Below, piece after piece: positions 1-6,512 of a stretch of 14,597 bases of DNA. How positions within the stretch are numbered: position 1 is the first letter of the stretch; the number at the start of each line of letters is the position of its first letter. Below the pieces are notes generated by a model. The model made no database searches. It saw only the letters and a list, made by a program, of their open reading frames with translations, and had not been told where the DNA came from. Made by a program: the position numbers and the translations under genes. The stretch comes from a bacterium (GTDB lineage: Bacteria; Bacillota; Clostridia; Oscillospirales; Acutalibacteraceae), in contig JAHKZS010000010.1 of the NCBI GenBank assembly GCA_020626545.1, positions 1-14,597 of the forward strand, given 5' to 3'.

Positions 1-30
1 ATAAAAGGAAAAGGCTTCCCGAAGGAAGCC
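1..30 (-). terminator. Rho-independent terminator of the secreted cohesin-like protein gene
   Basis: On the minus strand a 7-bp stem, GGCTTCC pairing with GGAAGCC (positions 30-24 and 19-13), is closed by a C(TTCG)G tetraloop, the extra-stable UUCG type. It is followed by TTTTCCTTTT at 12-3. It lies 15 bases after the stop codon of the minus-strand gene that ends at 46. Read on the plus strand the same hairpin is followed by a weaker T-rich tract (CTTTGTTT), so it could also act on a convergent gene to the left, which is not visible. Confidence 0.9.
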
Positions 31-45
31 CTTTGTTTAAAACAA

Positions 46-915
46 TTATTTTACTTTAATCTTAACAGTCTTTTTAACTGTCTTAGCCTTATATTTAGAG
101 TTACCCGCAGCCTTTACGCTTACAACGAGCTTGTAAGTTTTCTTTGCGAGCTTACCCTTTTTAATCTTGATAGCGCCTGTTTTACTGTTAACAGTTACTT
201 TCTTGTAAAGCTTAGCTGTCGAGCCCTTCTTAACTTTCTTGTAAGTTACCTTACCCTGAGCCTTAGTTACCTTTAAGGCTTTCTTAACTGTCTGAGCTTT
301 TTTAGCTAATTTCTTAGCCTTGACTGTTTTCTTAACAGCCTTAACCTTAACCGGATTCGCTTTCTTAACGGCTTTCTGAGAAGCGTTAGGCGAAAGAGCG
401 TTTGTAAACGCAGCCTTGGAATCCTTAATAACGCCGCCCGAAATTACGGGGACATCCGCATTGTTGTCGATAGCGTTAAGCTCTTCTATATCAAACGAGA
501 TTCCGGTAAAGCCCGCTTTAACTATTTTGAATGTAGCAGTCGCGAGCGCTTCGCCCTTCGAGAAATCAGCGAGAGTAGATATGTCGGTAGAGTTGAAATA
601 AACGTGATCGACGGGCTTAGAGTTAACAATTTGTCCGCTAACCTTTTTAAGCGCGAAGCTTGTAAGGGTTAAGTAGTTGTGGTCGTATGTAAGCGAACCC
701 TGGCTGTTAGCGATTTTGTAGGCGGTTTTAGCTTTGAATGTAAAGGTAACGGTGCTGTCCTTAGCTAAGTCGTACGAATTGGTTACGGTAGGAGCTACGT
801 TAGAAACAGCCTCAACCTTGAGTGTTCCGCTTGCCGCGGAAACAGCTACGCTGAATAAGGACATAAGCATTAAAGCGGAAAGTAAAACCGCTGTGGATTT
901 TTTAAGTATTCTCAT
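46..915 (-). CDS. Secreted cohesin-like domain protein with lysine-rich C-terminal Ig-like repeat
   Basis: This 289-residue protein has a classic signal peptide: Arg/Lys at residues 2-6, a hydrophobic core at about 8-25, and a VSA/SAA cleavage site near residues 27-28. Residues about 30-165 look like a cohesin-type beta-sandwich domain. The cues are a T-V-T-F pair, a 'GSLTYDHNYLTLTS' strand, 'YFNSTDIS', an 'ATATFKI' strand and 'ISFDIEELN'. Residues 177-289 resemble the Lys-rich bacterial Ig-like repeat common in Clostridia surface proteins (a NPVKVKA start, 'VTYKKV', 'TGAIKIKKG', 'AAGNSKYK'). By my count 41 of these 113 residues are lysine and none is acidic. There is no LPXTG or NPQTN motif and no C-terminal membrane segment, so the neighbouring sortase is not expected to anchor it; charge-based wall binding is my inference. 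The ATG at 915-913 has an AAGGAGAG ribosome site 7 bases upstream. The partner and true function are unknown. Confidence 0.8.
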   Translation of the reverse strand: MRILKKSTAVLLSALMLMSLFSVAVSAASGTLKVEAVSNVAPTVTNSYDLAKDSTVTFTFKAKTAYKIANSQGSLTYDHNYLTLTSFALKKVSGQIVNSKPVDHVYFNSTDISTLADFSKGEALATATFKIVKAGFTGISFDIEELNAIDNNADVPVISGGVIKDSKAAFTNALSPNASQKAVKKANPVKVKAVKKTVKAKKLAKKAQTVKKALKVTKAQGKVTYKKVKKGSTAKLYKKVTVNSKTGAIKIKKGKLAKKTYKLVVSVKAAGNSKYKAKTVKKTVKIKVK

Positions 916-922
916 TGAAAAT

Positions 923-980
923 CTCTCCTTTTTTAATATATATTGAGAATGATATTATTCACCATTTCTATTTTACCAAA
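923..980 (-). promoter_or_regulatory. Candidate promoter and ribosome site of the cohesin-like protein gene
   Basis: On the minus strand a TTTGGT (980-975) and TAATAT (957-952) pair is separated by 17 bases, a plausible sigma-A promoter that would give a leader of roughly 30 bases. AAGGAGAG lies at 930-923. An imperfect palindrome, GAAT-6-ATTC at 947-960, overlaps the -10 box and partly resembles Fur/PerR-type operators, but the match is weak in this AT-rich stretch. The 136-base gap between this gene and the one ending at 1052 contains no convincing terminator, so some read-through from the upstream operon is possible. Confidence 0.4.
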
Positions 981-1051
981 AAACTCTCGTTTTTTCTATT
1001 GTAATAGTATATAAAAAAGCGGTGTGATTTTTGGTAACAATATCAATAAAA

Positions 1052-1465
1052 CTAGAAGCCTGTAAAGCTTTCGAGGTATTTTTTCAGAGGACCTTCGAAA
1101 AACATCTCTATCTCCGACGGATTATCGGGTAAAGTTATAAGAAGTTGTCCGCCCTGGCGGATTAGGTAGCCGTCATCGCCGCCGTTTATATTTTTTAGCT
1201 TTTTAAGGTCGTCGAGGGATTTATTCGCTAAGGCTTTAGAAAGTATATTTTCTATACCGCTTTCGTCCTTAGAGCTCAGTCCGCCTATTACGAAAACTAC
1301 ATTTGTCTTTTCGAACGCGTCGATAATAAGGCTTCCGAGATCGTTTGACTCGGTGGCGAAAAGCGAGGTCTGAAAATTCAAATCTAAGTTTCTAAGCGAT
1401 TTTTCGAGCGACTTTTCGCATAAATTTGTCTTAGCCGCGAGATAAAATATAAGTTCACAATTCAT
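1052..1465 (-). CDS. Degenerate MoCF/CinA N-terminal-like domain protein
   Basis: This 137-residue soluble protein has no signal peptide. It resembles the molybdopterin-binding-type (MoCF: MoaB/MogA/CinA N-terminal) fold. Residues 29-80 follow the order 'FQTSLFA' strand, a helix, 'VVFVIGGLSSKDESG', then a helix, as CinA has 'Q(T/S)VGDN...DLVI.TGGLGPT.DDLT'. Residues 106-131 ('GGQLLITLPDNPSEIEMFFEGPLKKYL') match the 'LPGxPxEM...PYL' segment of that family. The conserved GGLGPT/GGTG loop is changed to GGLSSK, and the usual first strand with GTELL is missing or altered, so pterin binding or enzymatic activity is doubtful. CinA proteins are about 410 residues with an amidase domain, which is absent here. 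The gene starts 2 bases after the sortase stop codon, with GGAGA inside the end of the sortase gene, so it is the last gene of the operon and probably translationally coupled. The family assignment is my pattern reading. Confidence 0.6.
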   Translation of the reverse strand: MNCELIFYLAAKTNLCEKSLEKSLRNLDLNFQTSLFATESNDLGSLIIDAFEKTNVVFVIGGLSSKDESGIENILSKALANKSLDDLKKLKNINGGDDGYLIRQGGQLLITLPDNPSEIEMFFEGPLKKYLESFTGF

Positions 1466-1467
1466 AA

Positions 1468-3522
1468 TCAGTTCTCCGAATCATCCGCGTTTTGAGCCTC
1501 GGTCGGCTTTTCTGTAGCCGGCTGAGGTTTAGCGGGCTTTTTAACGGGTATCTTTTTCTTCTTATATTTAGCCGCCAACCTGATATTCGAGCGTACTCTG
1601 AGTTTCTTTAGCTTACGGCTTAAGAATTTCTTGCCCTTAACGCCCTTAACTTTCCATTTCTTAAAGGTGTATTTATAGCCGTTCTTCTTAAAGTTGCTCG
1701 ACTTTATAATCTTAATAACCGTACCCTCGACAACTTTCTTCTTGGTAACTTTCTTCTTGCCGTGTTTATTATACCGCGTAATCTTTATTGTATAGTATTT
1801 TTTAGGCGGTTCGGTCGGTTTGGTTACCTTCGGCTGAGTAGGTTTGGTAGTCGGCTTGGTGGTGGGTTGGGTAGTTTCTTTAAACGAGGTCGGGAGCTGT
1901 TCGCTTCCGCTGAGCTTAGAGCTTCCGTCGTACCATTTTATAAGGCCTTTCTTGTACGCCTTTTTAAAGGTGAGAATCGTCGGTCTTGTAGCTCTGAAGC
2001 GGTTGTAATAGCACTGAGGCCATACGGGTTTTTTGTTGAGTTTAGCCGAGCCCGTGTCCACTGACGCGCTTTCGTTAGCTCTGCATTTTCTCGCGACTAT
2101 TACCGTTCTGAATCCCGGGAACTCATACGAACACGTAACCATAGTTAAAAGCTGGTCGTTTTCGTTAACGTTAACGGGACAGTCTATAAGCGAGCGTATT
2201 CTTATATTGTATACATAGTTCATAAACTGAGCGTCGTTTTTAAACTTCGAGCAGTAGAAATCGAAGTACTCGCCCTGGTAGGTGCTTACGTTAGACTTAA
2301 AAACAGAAATAATCTTATAATTGTTAGTACCGCCCGACGGTGTGCTGATTTTAACTGTCGGAGATTTCTTATAGAAACCGAGGTTGCCGGAGTATCTTCC
2401 GTACTTCATCATATCGCCGAACATTGTGCCGTCTTCCATATGATGTCCGTGGAGTACGATGTTCTTGCTTTTCATACCCTTTTTGCTTCGATAGTCGATA
2501 AAAATCGCGCCGAAGCCCCGGGGAGTGTATTGCTTTAAGTAATTGTGGTTTAAGTAAAACTGAGTATATCTGTTGTCGGATTTCGACTGTAAAATCGGAT
2601 AGTCGATTTTCGTATTATTTAGCTTAATCCAACCTTTAATATCCGAGTTGATTTTCTTGAGCTTTTTCCAGTTCGGAGCTTTAAATTTTGTGTTGCTCTT
2701 GCCCGATGAGGTGTCGGTGTTCTCGTAGAATATAGTGCGGATTTCGCTTTGGAGAGCCTGCTGTTGAGCCGGGATAACGAACATATTGTAAACGAATAAA
2801 TATCCCGCGACGATGAACACGAGCGTCGCCGCCAGCATAACCGATTTTCTTATAACCTCGTCCTTAGAGTCGCCTTTTCTCGGGAAATGACGCTCGGTAA
2901 AGGTGGTTACCTTGAGCGTTCTATCGGTGAGCGAGTAGCCGTCGGGGTAGGCTTCCTCGTTTTCGTTGAAAGCCGTGAATATAAGCTCCGGTAGTTTTTT
3001 TGCGGTTTCGGAGTTTATATCTTTGGGGATAACGGCAACTTTAGTGCCGATATAGCTGAACGCGTAAGCGGTTTTACCGCCGAGGTCGATTTTGAAAACA
3101 TGGGTTTTCTTACGGCTATAAGTAACGTACTTCGGCTCGCGTTGTTCTCTTTGGACATCCTGTTTTTTGAGCTTGGCGGTGAGATATTTCACGTTGTTTT
3201 TAAGGTCTTTAAGCGACCTTTTAACGTCTATCTTTTCCTTAGTGTTCGGGATGTTCTGAACCTTGCGCTCGCCTCGGCTGATAATAAAAGCGAATTTGCT
3301 CCTGAAATCGCTTTCCGAGTCCGACTTTTCGGGAACGATAATTAAATCCGGTTTGCTTTCGCCTTTAACGGATTTTTTGAGTTCCGATTCTAAAGCGGGC
3401 GCGAAAACTTCCTTGACAGTTACCTCATTCGCTTCGGATTTAAGCTCCGATACAAATTCGGATGAATATTCAGTTTTATCTTTTTTAAGTTTTTTAGAGG
3501 GTGATAAAACCAGTATATTCAA
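1468..3522 (-). CDS. Multidomain class B sortase with cytoplasmic MoCF-like domain and basic extracellular tail
   Basis: The protein has 684 residues, far more than the roughly 220-270 of a usual SrtB. Residues 1-200 form a soluble, predicted cytoplasmic domain. Residues about 215-226 read 'RKGDSKDEVIRKS', followed by one membrane segment at 227-249. Residues about 285-480 form the sortase B catalytic domain: 'GWIKLNNTKIDYPILQ', 'NIVLHGHHM' with His360, 'LLTMVTCSYE' with Cys464, and 'FRTVIVARK' with Arg472. All three catalytic residues are present, so the transpeptidase should be active on the outer membrane face. A Thr/Pro/Lys linker (about 549-575) leads to a Lys-rich InlB B-repeat-like module (576-655; 'VVEGTVIK', 'YTFKKWKV', 'IRLAAKY') and a Pro/Lys/Glu tail. 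The start is TTG; AAGGAGGA 6 bases upstream, inside the thiI end, supports it. It lies 2 bases after the thiI stop. No sortase substrate is visible in the window. Confidence 0.88.
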   Translation of the reverse strand: MNILVLSPSKKLKKDKTEYSSEFVSELKSEANEVTVKEVFAPALESELKKSVKGESKPDLIIVPEKSDSESDFRSKFAFIISRGERKVQNIPNTKEKIDVKRSLKDLKNNVKYLTAKLKKQDVQREQREPKYVTYSRKKTHVFKIDLGGKTAYAFSYIGTKVAVIPKDINSETAKKLPELIFTAFNENEEAYPDGYSLTDRTLKVTTFTERHFPRKGDSKDEVIRKSVMLAATLVFIVAGYLFVYNMFVIPAQQQALQSEIRTIFYENTDTSSGKSNTKFKAPNWKKLKKINSDIKGWIKLNNTKIDYPILQSKSDNRYTQFYLNHNYLKQYTPRGFGAIFIDYRSKKGMKSKNIVLHGHHMEDGTMFGDMMKYGRYSGNLGFYKKSPTVKISTPSGGTNNYKIISVFKSNVSTYQGEYFDFYCSKFKNDAQFMNYVYNIRIRSLIDCPVNVNENDQLLTMVTCSYEFPGFRTVIVARKCRANESASVDTGSAKLNKKPVWPQCYYNRFRATRPTILTFKKAYKKGLIKWYDGSSKLSGSEQLPTSFKETTQPTTKPTTKPTQPKVTKPTEPPKKYYTIKITRYNKHGKKKVTKKKVVEGTVIKIIKSSNFKKNGYKYTFKKWKVKGVKGKKFLSRKLKKLRVRSNIRLAAKYKKKKIPVKKPAKPQPATEKPTEAQNADDSEN

Positions 3523-3524
3523 AC

Positions 3525-4709
3525 TTAGTCCTCCTTAGTGTTTATGTAGGTTACCTTAAGGTTTTTAAGCGCGGTTTCTACCATCGGCTCAAATTCGCCG
3601 AGCTTCTCCGCGTCGATTACTCTCTCGAGCGAGGGGTTAGTTCTCGGATGCTTCGGCGTAAATACCGTACAGCAATCCTCGTAAGGCTCGATTGAGGTTT
3701 CGTAGGTGTCGATTTTATAGGAAATATCGACGATTTCCTGTTTATCCATACCGATTAAGGGCCTGAATACAGGTAAAGTCGTCGCGGCGTCGGTACATCC
3801 GAGAGCGGCTATAGTCTGGCTGGCTACCTGACCTAAGCTCTCACCTGTAATTAACGCCTTGCAGTCCTTATCCCGAGCGATACGCTCAGAAATCCGCATC
3901 ATAAGCCTGCGCATTATGAGGGTGAAATATTCCTCGGGACATTTCTTCCTGATAGTTTCCTGAATTTCGGTAAAAGGTACGGTGTACATCGTCATATCTC
4001 CGCTGTACTGAGCGACTTTTTTTAGAAGCTTAACTACCTTCTGTTCGGCGCGCTCGCTTGTATAAGGGGGGCTCGCGAAATGAACCGCGGTAAGACGAAC
4101 TCCTCTTTTAGCCATCATATACGCCGCCACAGGCGAGTCAATACCGCCGCTGATTAAGATAACGGCTTTACCGCCCGTGCCTACGGGAATTCCGCCCGCG
4201 CCCTTGAGCGCCGCGCCTCTTACGAAAGCGTTTCTGTCCCTGACCTCTATCGTTACGGTGAGCTCTGGGTTTCTTACGTCAACCTTTAAATGCGGGAACG
4301 CTCTTAAAATCGCCGCGCCTGTTTCCTTGGAAATTTCGGGGCTTTTGTAAGGGAACTTTTTATCGCTTCGTCTGGATTCTACTTTAAAGGTCTTGACGGA
4401 TTTTAGCTGTTCCGCTAAATACTTCGGCGCGGTATCGAGGATGGATTCGAGAGTTTTTTCGGGACATACCGCCGCTCTTGAATAAGTGACGATTCCGAAA
4501 ATCTTTCTAACCTGCTCGCACACATCGTCGAGGTCGATAAAATCGTCCTCGGGTATAATCGTGATGGTGGACTGAGCGTTTCTTATTTCGAATTCGCCTA
4601 AGTGTTTGAGCGTCTTTTTAATATTTTTGATGAGTTTGTCCTCGAACTGACGGCGGTTTAAGCCTTTGAGTACAATTTCTCCGATTTTTACGAGTATAAT
4701 TTCTTTCAT
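3525..4709 (-). CDS. thiI: tRNA 4-thiouridine synthase ThiI (rhodanese-less type)
   Basis: ThiI adenylates U8 of tRNA and inserts sulfur to make 4-thiouridine; in some bacteria it also serves thiazole (thiamine) synthesis. Counting from the upstream ATG (396 residues), the N-terminal NFLD and THUMP regions span about 3-165 and the PP-loop ATPase motif 'SGGIDSP' is at 189-195. Later conserved parts are 'TGESLGQVASQT' (290-301), 'PVFRPLIGMDKQEI' and 'PYEDCCTVFTPKHP' (344-357) with the Cys pair. The C-terminal rhodanese domain of E. coli ThiI (482 residues) is absent, as in Bacillus, where a dedicated cysteine desulfurase passes sulfur directly; that desulfurase is the upstream neighbour here. 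I chose the second ATG (4709-4707, 'MKEIILVKIGEIVLKG'), which matches the family start and sits 7 bases after AGGA. The first ATG at 4715 is only 2 bases from that AGGA. Confidence 0.96.
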   Translation of the reverse strand: MKEIILVKIGEIVLKGLNRRQFEDKLIKNIKKTLKHLGEFEIRNAQSTITIIPEDDFIDLDDVCEQVRKIFGIVTYSRAAVCPEKTLESILDTAPKYLAEQLKSVKTFKVESRRSDKKFPYKSPEISKETGAAILRAFPHLKVDVRNPELTVTIEVRDRNAFVRGAALKGAGGIPVGTGGKAVILISGGIDSPVAAYMMAKRGVRLTAVHFASPPYTSERAEQKVVKLLKKVAQYSGDMTMYTVPFTEIQETIRKKCPEEYFTLIMRRLMMRISERIARDKDCKALITGESLGQVASQTIAALGCTDAATTLPVFRPLIGMDKQEIVDISYKIDTYETSIEPYEDCCTVFTPKHPRTNPSLERVIDAEKLGEFEPMVETALKNLKVTYINTKED

Positions 4710-4718
4710 GACCATTTC

Positions 4719-5846
4719 CTATCTTTTCGCGAGTGTATTTAATCCTTCTTTAAGCGCGTCCGTGAGCGCGTCTATATCATCCTTTGTGTTTAGTTTGCTG
4801 AAGCTGATTCTTATCACGCTGTCGGCTGTGTTTTTATCGAGCCCGACGGCGTTTAGAACGTGGCTCGGCTTGCCTTTAGCGCAGGCGCTTCCGCTCGAAA
4901 CGTAAATCTCCCTTTGCGCGAGGAAGTGCAGCATAATTTCGCTCCTTATTCCGAGTGCCGAAAAGTTGATTATATACGGTAAAGCGTCCTCGGGCGAGTT
5001 TATAACCACGCCGTCGATTTCGCCGAGCTTTTCGAGAGCGTATGAGTGAAGTTCTGAAACGTACTTGTAGTTACGGCATATATCGAACTCCTTAACCGCG
5101 GCGGAAAATCCGGCGATTAGCGGTATCGCCTCTGTGCCGGGGCGGAGTTTTTTCTCCTGCTCGCCACCGAAAATTATTGGTTTAATGTGGAGATTTTTCT
5201 TTACGTATAACGCTCCGACGCCTTTCGGCGCGTGAACTTTATGTCCGCTTACCGAAGCTAAATCCACGCCCGCTTTAGCGAGTTTGAGCGGAATTTTTCC
5301 GAACGCCTGAACGCAGTCGCAGTGAAGCAGGGCGGGGGAGTTCTTGCTCTCGATAATCTTCTTTAGCTTTTCTATCGGGAGTATCGTTCCGAGTTCGTTG
5401 TTTACCGCCATAACCGACACGAGAATAGTATTTTTGTCGATAACTTGCTCGAAGCTTTCTTCGGTAAACTCGCCGTCCTTACCGGGCTTTATGTAAACAA
5501 CCTCGAAGCCGTTTTCTTCTAAATGTTTAACCGCCTCGTAAACCGAGCTGTGCTCAATAGCGGTGGTGACGATTTTGTTCCCGCGTTTTTTAAGCCAGTT
5601 TACCGTTCCGAAAACCGCGAGGTTGTTGGCTTCCGTACCTCCGCTTGTGAAGTAAACTTCGTTTTCGGTAACGCCCATAGCTTTAGCTACGGTTTTTCTA
5701 GCCGATATAAGCTCGTCCTCGGCTCTCATTCCTTTATTGTGGAGCGAGCTGGGATTGCCGTAATTATCGGTCATCATTTCATATACTTTTTTAGCTGACA
5801 GTTCGCTGACTTTAGTCGTAGCGCTGTTATCAAGATAATGTTCCAA
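4719..5846 (-). CDS. Cysteine desulfurase (IscS/NifS family, NifZ-like ThiI partner)
   Basis: This PLP-dependent enzyme converts cysteine to alanine and passes persulfide sulfur to acceptors. At 375 residues it is full length for the family. Visible motifs are 'YLDNSATT' at the N-terminus, 'FTSGGTEANN' (66-75), 'EHSSV' with His99 stacking on PLP, 'HCDCVQAFGK' with Asp177 and Gln180, 'SVSGHKVHAPKG' with the PLP lysine Lys203, 'RPGTEA', and 'SSGSACAKG' with the catalytic Cys322. Direct pairing with rhodanese-less thiI suggests the NifZ-type role, supplying sulfur for tRNA 4-thiouridine, rather than an ISC operon role; no iscU or iscR is present. General Fe-S supply cannot be excluded. The start codon is TTG at 5846-5844, supported by AAGGTGA about 7 bases upstream and by the family N-terminus 'M(x)xYLDNSATT'. 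It is the first gene of the minus-strand operon and lies under a PerR-like palindrome. Confidence 0.95.
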   Translation of the reverse strand: MEHYLDNSATTKVSELSAKKVYEMMTDNYGNPSSLHNKGMRAEDELISARKTVAKAMGVTENEVYFTSGGTEANNLAVFGTVNWLKKRGNKIVTTAIEHSSVYEAVKHLEENGFEVVYIKPGKDGEFTEESFEQVIDKNTILVSVMAVNNELGTILPIEKLKKIIESKNSPALLHCDCVQAFGKIPLKLAKAGVDLASVSGHKVHAPKGVGALYVKKNLHIKPIIFGGEQEKKLRPGTEAIPLIAGFSAAVKEFDICRNYKYVSELHSYALEKLGEIDGVVINSPEDALPYIINFSALGIRSEIMLHFLAQREIYVSSGSACAKGKPSHVLNAVGLDKNTADSVIRISFSKLNTKDDIDALTDALKEGLNTLAKR

Positions 5847-5871
5847 ATTCGTTTCACCTTTTTGGGCTTAG

Positions 5872-5886
5872 TTATAATCATTATAC
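5872..5886 (-). promoter_or_regulatory. PerR-type operator overlapping the -10 box of the desulfurase-thiI-sortase operon
   Basis: Positions 5872-5886 read TTATAATCATTATAC. The published Bacillus PerR box is TTATAATnATTATAA, so 13 of 14 defined bases match. The core TATAAT-C-ATTATA (5873-5885) is a perfect palindrome. On the minus strand its TATAAT (5885-5880) can serve as the -10 hexamer of the operon promoter, with transcription starting near 5873, about 27 bases before the TTG start. The -35 match (TTTATT, 17 bases upstream) is poor, as in some activated or weak promoters. Fur or Zur remain alternatives because their boxes share this 7-1-7 layout. Confidence 0.55.
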
Positions 5887-5953
5887 TATATATATTTAAA
5901 AAAATAAATAGTTTAGAATAAAAAATAATGGAAATAATAAAACGGGTGATAAT

Positions 5954-6391
5954 ATGATTGATAAAAAAGAATATTCAAAGATTGTAAAAAAGTTTTCTCC
6001 AAACAGCAAAACCCGCTTTAACTGCCTTAGAGCGTTTATCGCGGGCGGGTTGATCTGCGCCTTAGGACAGGGATTAACCAATCTTTACCTTTACTTAAAA
6101 ATCCCTGAGAACGACGCGAAAATACTGTGTTCCTGTACGCTCATTTTTATCGGGGTGATTTTTACGGCGTTCCACTTCTACGAAAAAATCGCTAAAAAGG
6201 CGGGCGCCGGAACGCTCGTGCCGATTACAGGCTTCGCTAATTCGATGGCTTCTCCCGCTATCGAGTTTAAAAGCGAGGGCTTTATAGTGGGGCTGGGAGC
6301 TAAGCTTTTCGTGATATGCGGTCCCGTTATAGCCTACGGAGTATCCGCCGCGGCGTTGTACGGATTGTTTGTGCTTTTGTTTAGGGTGTAG
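5954..6391 (+). CDS. spoVAC: Stage V sporulation protein AC (SpoVAC), without its usual operon partners
   Basis: SpoVAC is an inner spore membrane protein that, with other SpoVA proteins, moves dipicolinic acid into and out of the spore. This 145-residue product matches the family (about 150 in Bacillus) over its whole length. It has an N-terminal 'EYSKIVKKFSPNSKT', then 'NCLRAFIAGGLICALGQGL' (first membrane helix about 26-48), a second helix about 57-77, 'KKAGAGTLVPITGFANSMASPAIEFKSEGFIVGLGAK' (81-117), and a last helix about 118-143. 'FKSEG' distinguishes it from SpoVAEb. The ATG has GGGTGA 4 bases upstream. spoVAD and spoVAE normally follow but are absent: the next gene is rpoB. The final codons AGG-GTG-TAG fall at or in a heptamer repeat array, so the original C-terminus may have been changed. 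No clear sigma-G promoter was found upstream. Confidence 0.92.
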   Translation: MIDKKEYSKIVKKFSPNSKTRFNCLRAFIAGGLICALGQGLTNLYLYLKIPENDAKILCSCTLIFIGVIFTAFHFYEKIAKKAGAGTLVPITGFANSMASPAIEFKSEGFIVGLGAKLFVICGPVIAYGVSAAALYGLFVLLFRV

Positions 6392-6502
6392 GATTTAGGG
6401 TGTAGGGTGTAGGATTTAGGGTGTAGGATGTAGGATTTAGGGTGTAGGATGTAGGATTTAGGGTGTAGGATTTAGGGTATAGGATATAGGGGATAGGGTA
6501 TA
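6384..6502 (+). repeat. G-rich heptamer tandem array, 17 units in perfect phase
   Basis: Seventeen uninterrupted 7-base units of consensus GGRTDTA fill 119 bases exactly. They are GGGTGTA (6 copies), GGATTTA (5), GGATGTA (2), GGGTATA (2), GGATATA (1) and GGGGATA (1). GGGTGTA and GGATTTA alternate in part, giving a 14-base super-period. The drift to A-containing units at the right end suggests an older edge. The array overlaps the last codon and stop codon of spoVAC. Short heptamer tandem repeats (STRR) of this general style are known from filamentous cyanobacteria; I infer a similar slippage or template-driven origin. G runs every 7 bases could allow G-quadruplexes on the plus strand. Confidence 0.9.
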
Positions 6503-6512
6503 TTAGACTCAG

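Noticed and set aside
46..915. Sortase substrate encoded next to the sortase
   Set aside because: The protein has no LPXTG or NPQTN-like motif, no C-terminal hydrophobic segment and ends in a Lys-rich stretch.
4707..4715. thiI start at the first ATG (4715)
   Set aside because: The AGGA ribosome site would be only 2 bases away, whereas the second ATG has a 7-base spacing and the family N-terminus.
5887..5953. Sigma-G promoter for spoVAC
   Set aside because: A GAATA at 5916-5920 is present, but no CATnnTA-like -10 box occurs at the right distance without running into the ribosome site.
5896..6081. Short minus-strand open frame over the spoVAC start
   Set aside because: It overlaps the well-supported spoVAC gene and its hydrophobic product is a reverse-frame artefact of a membrane protein gene.
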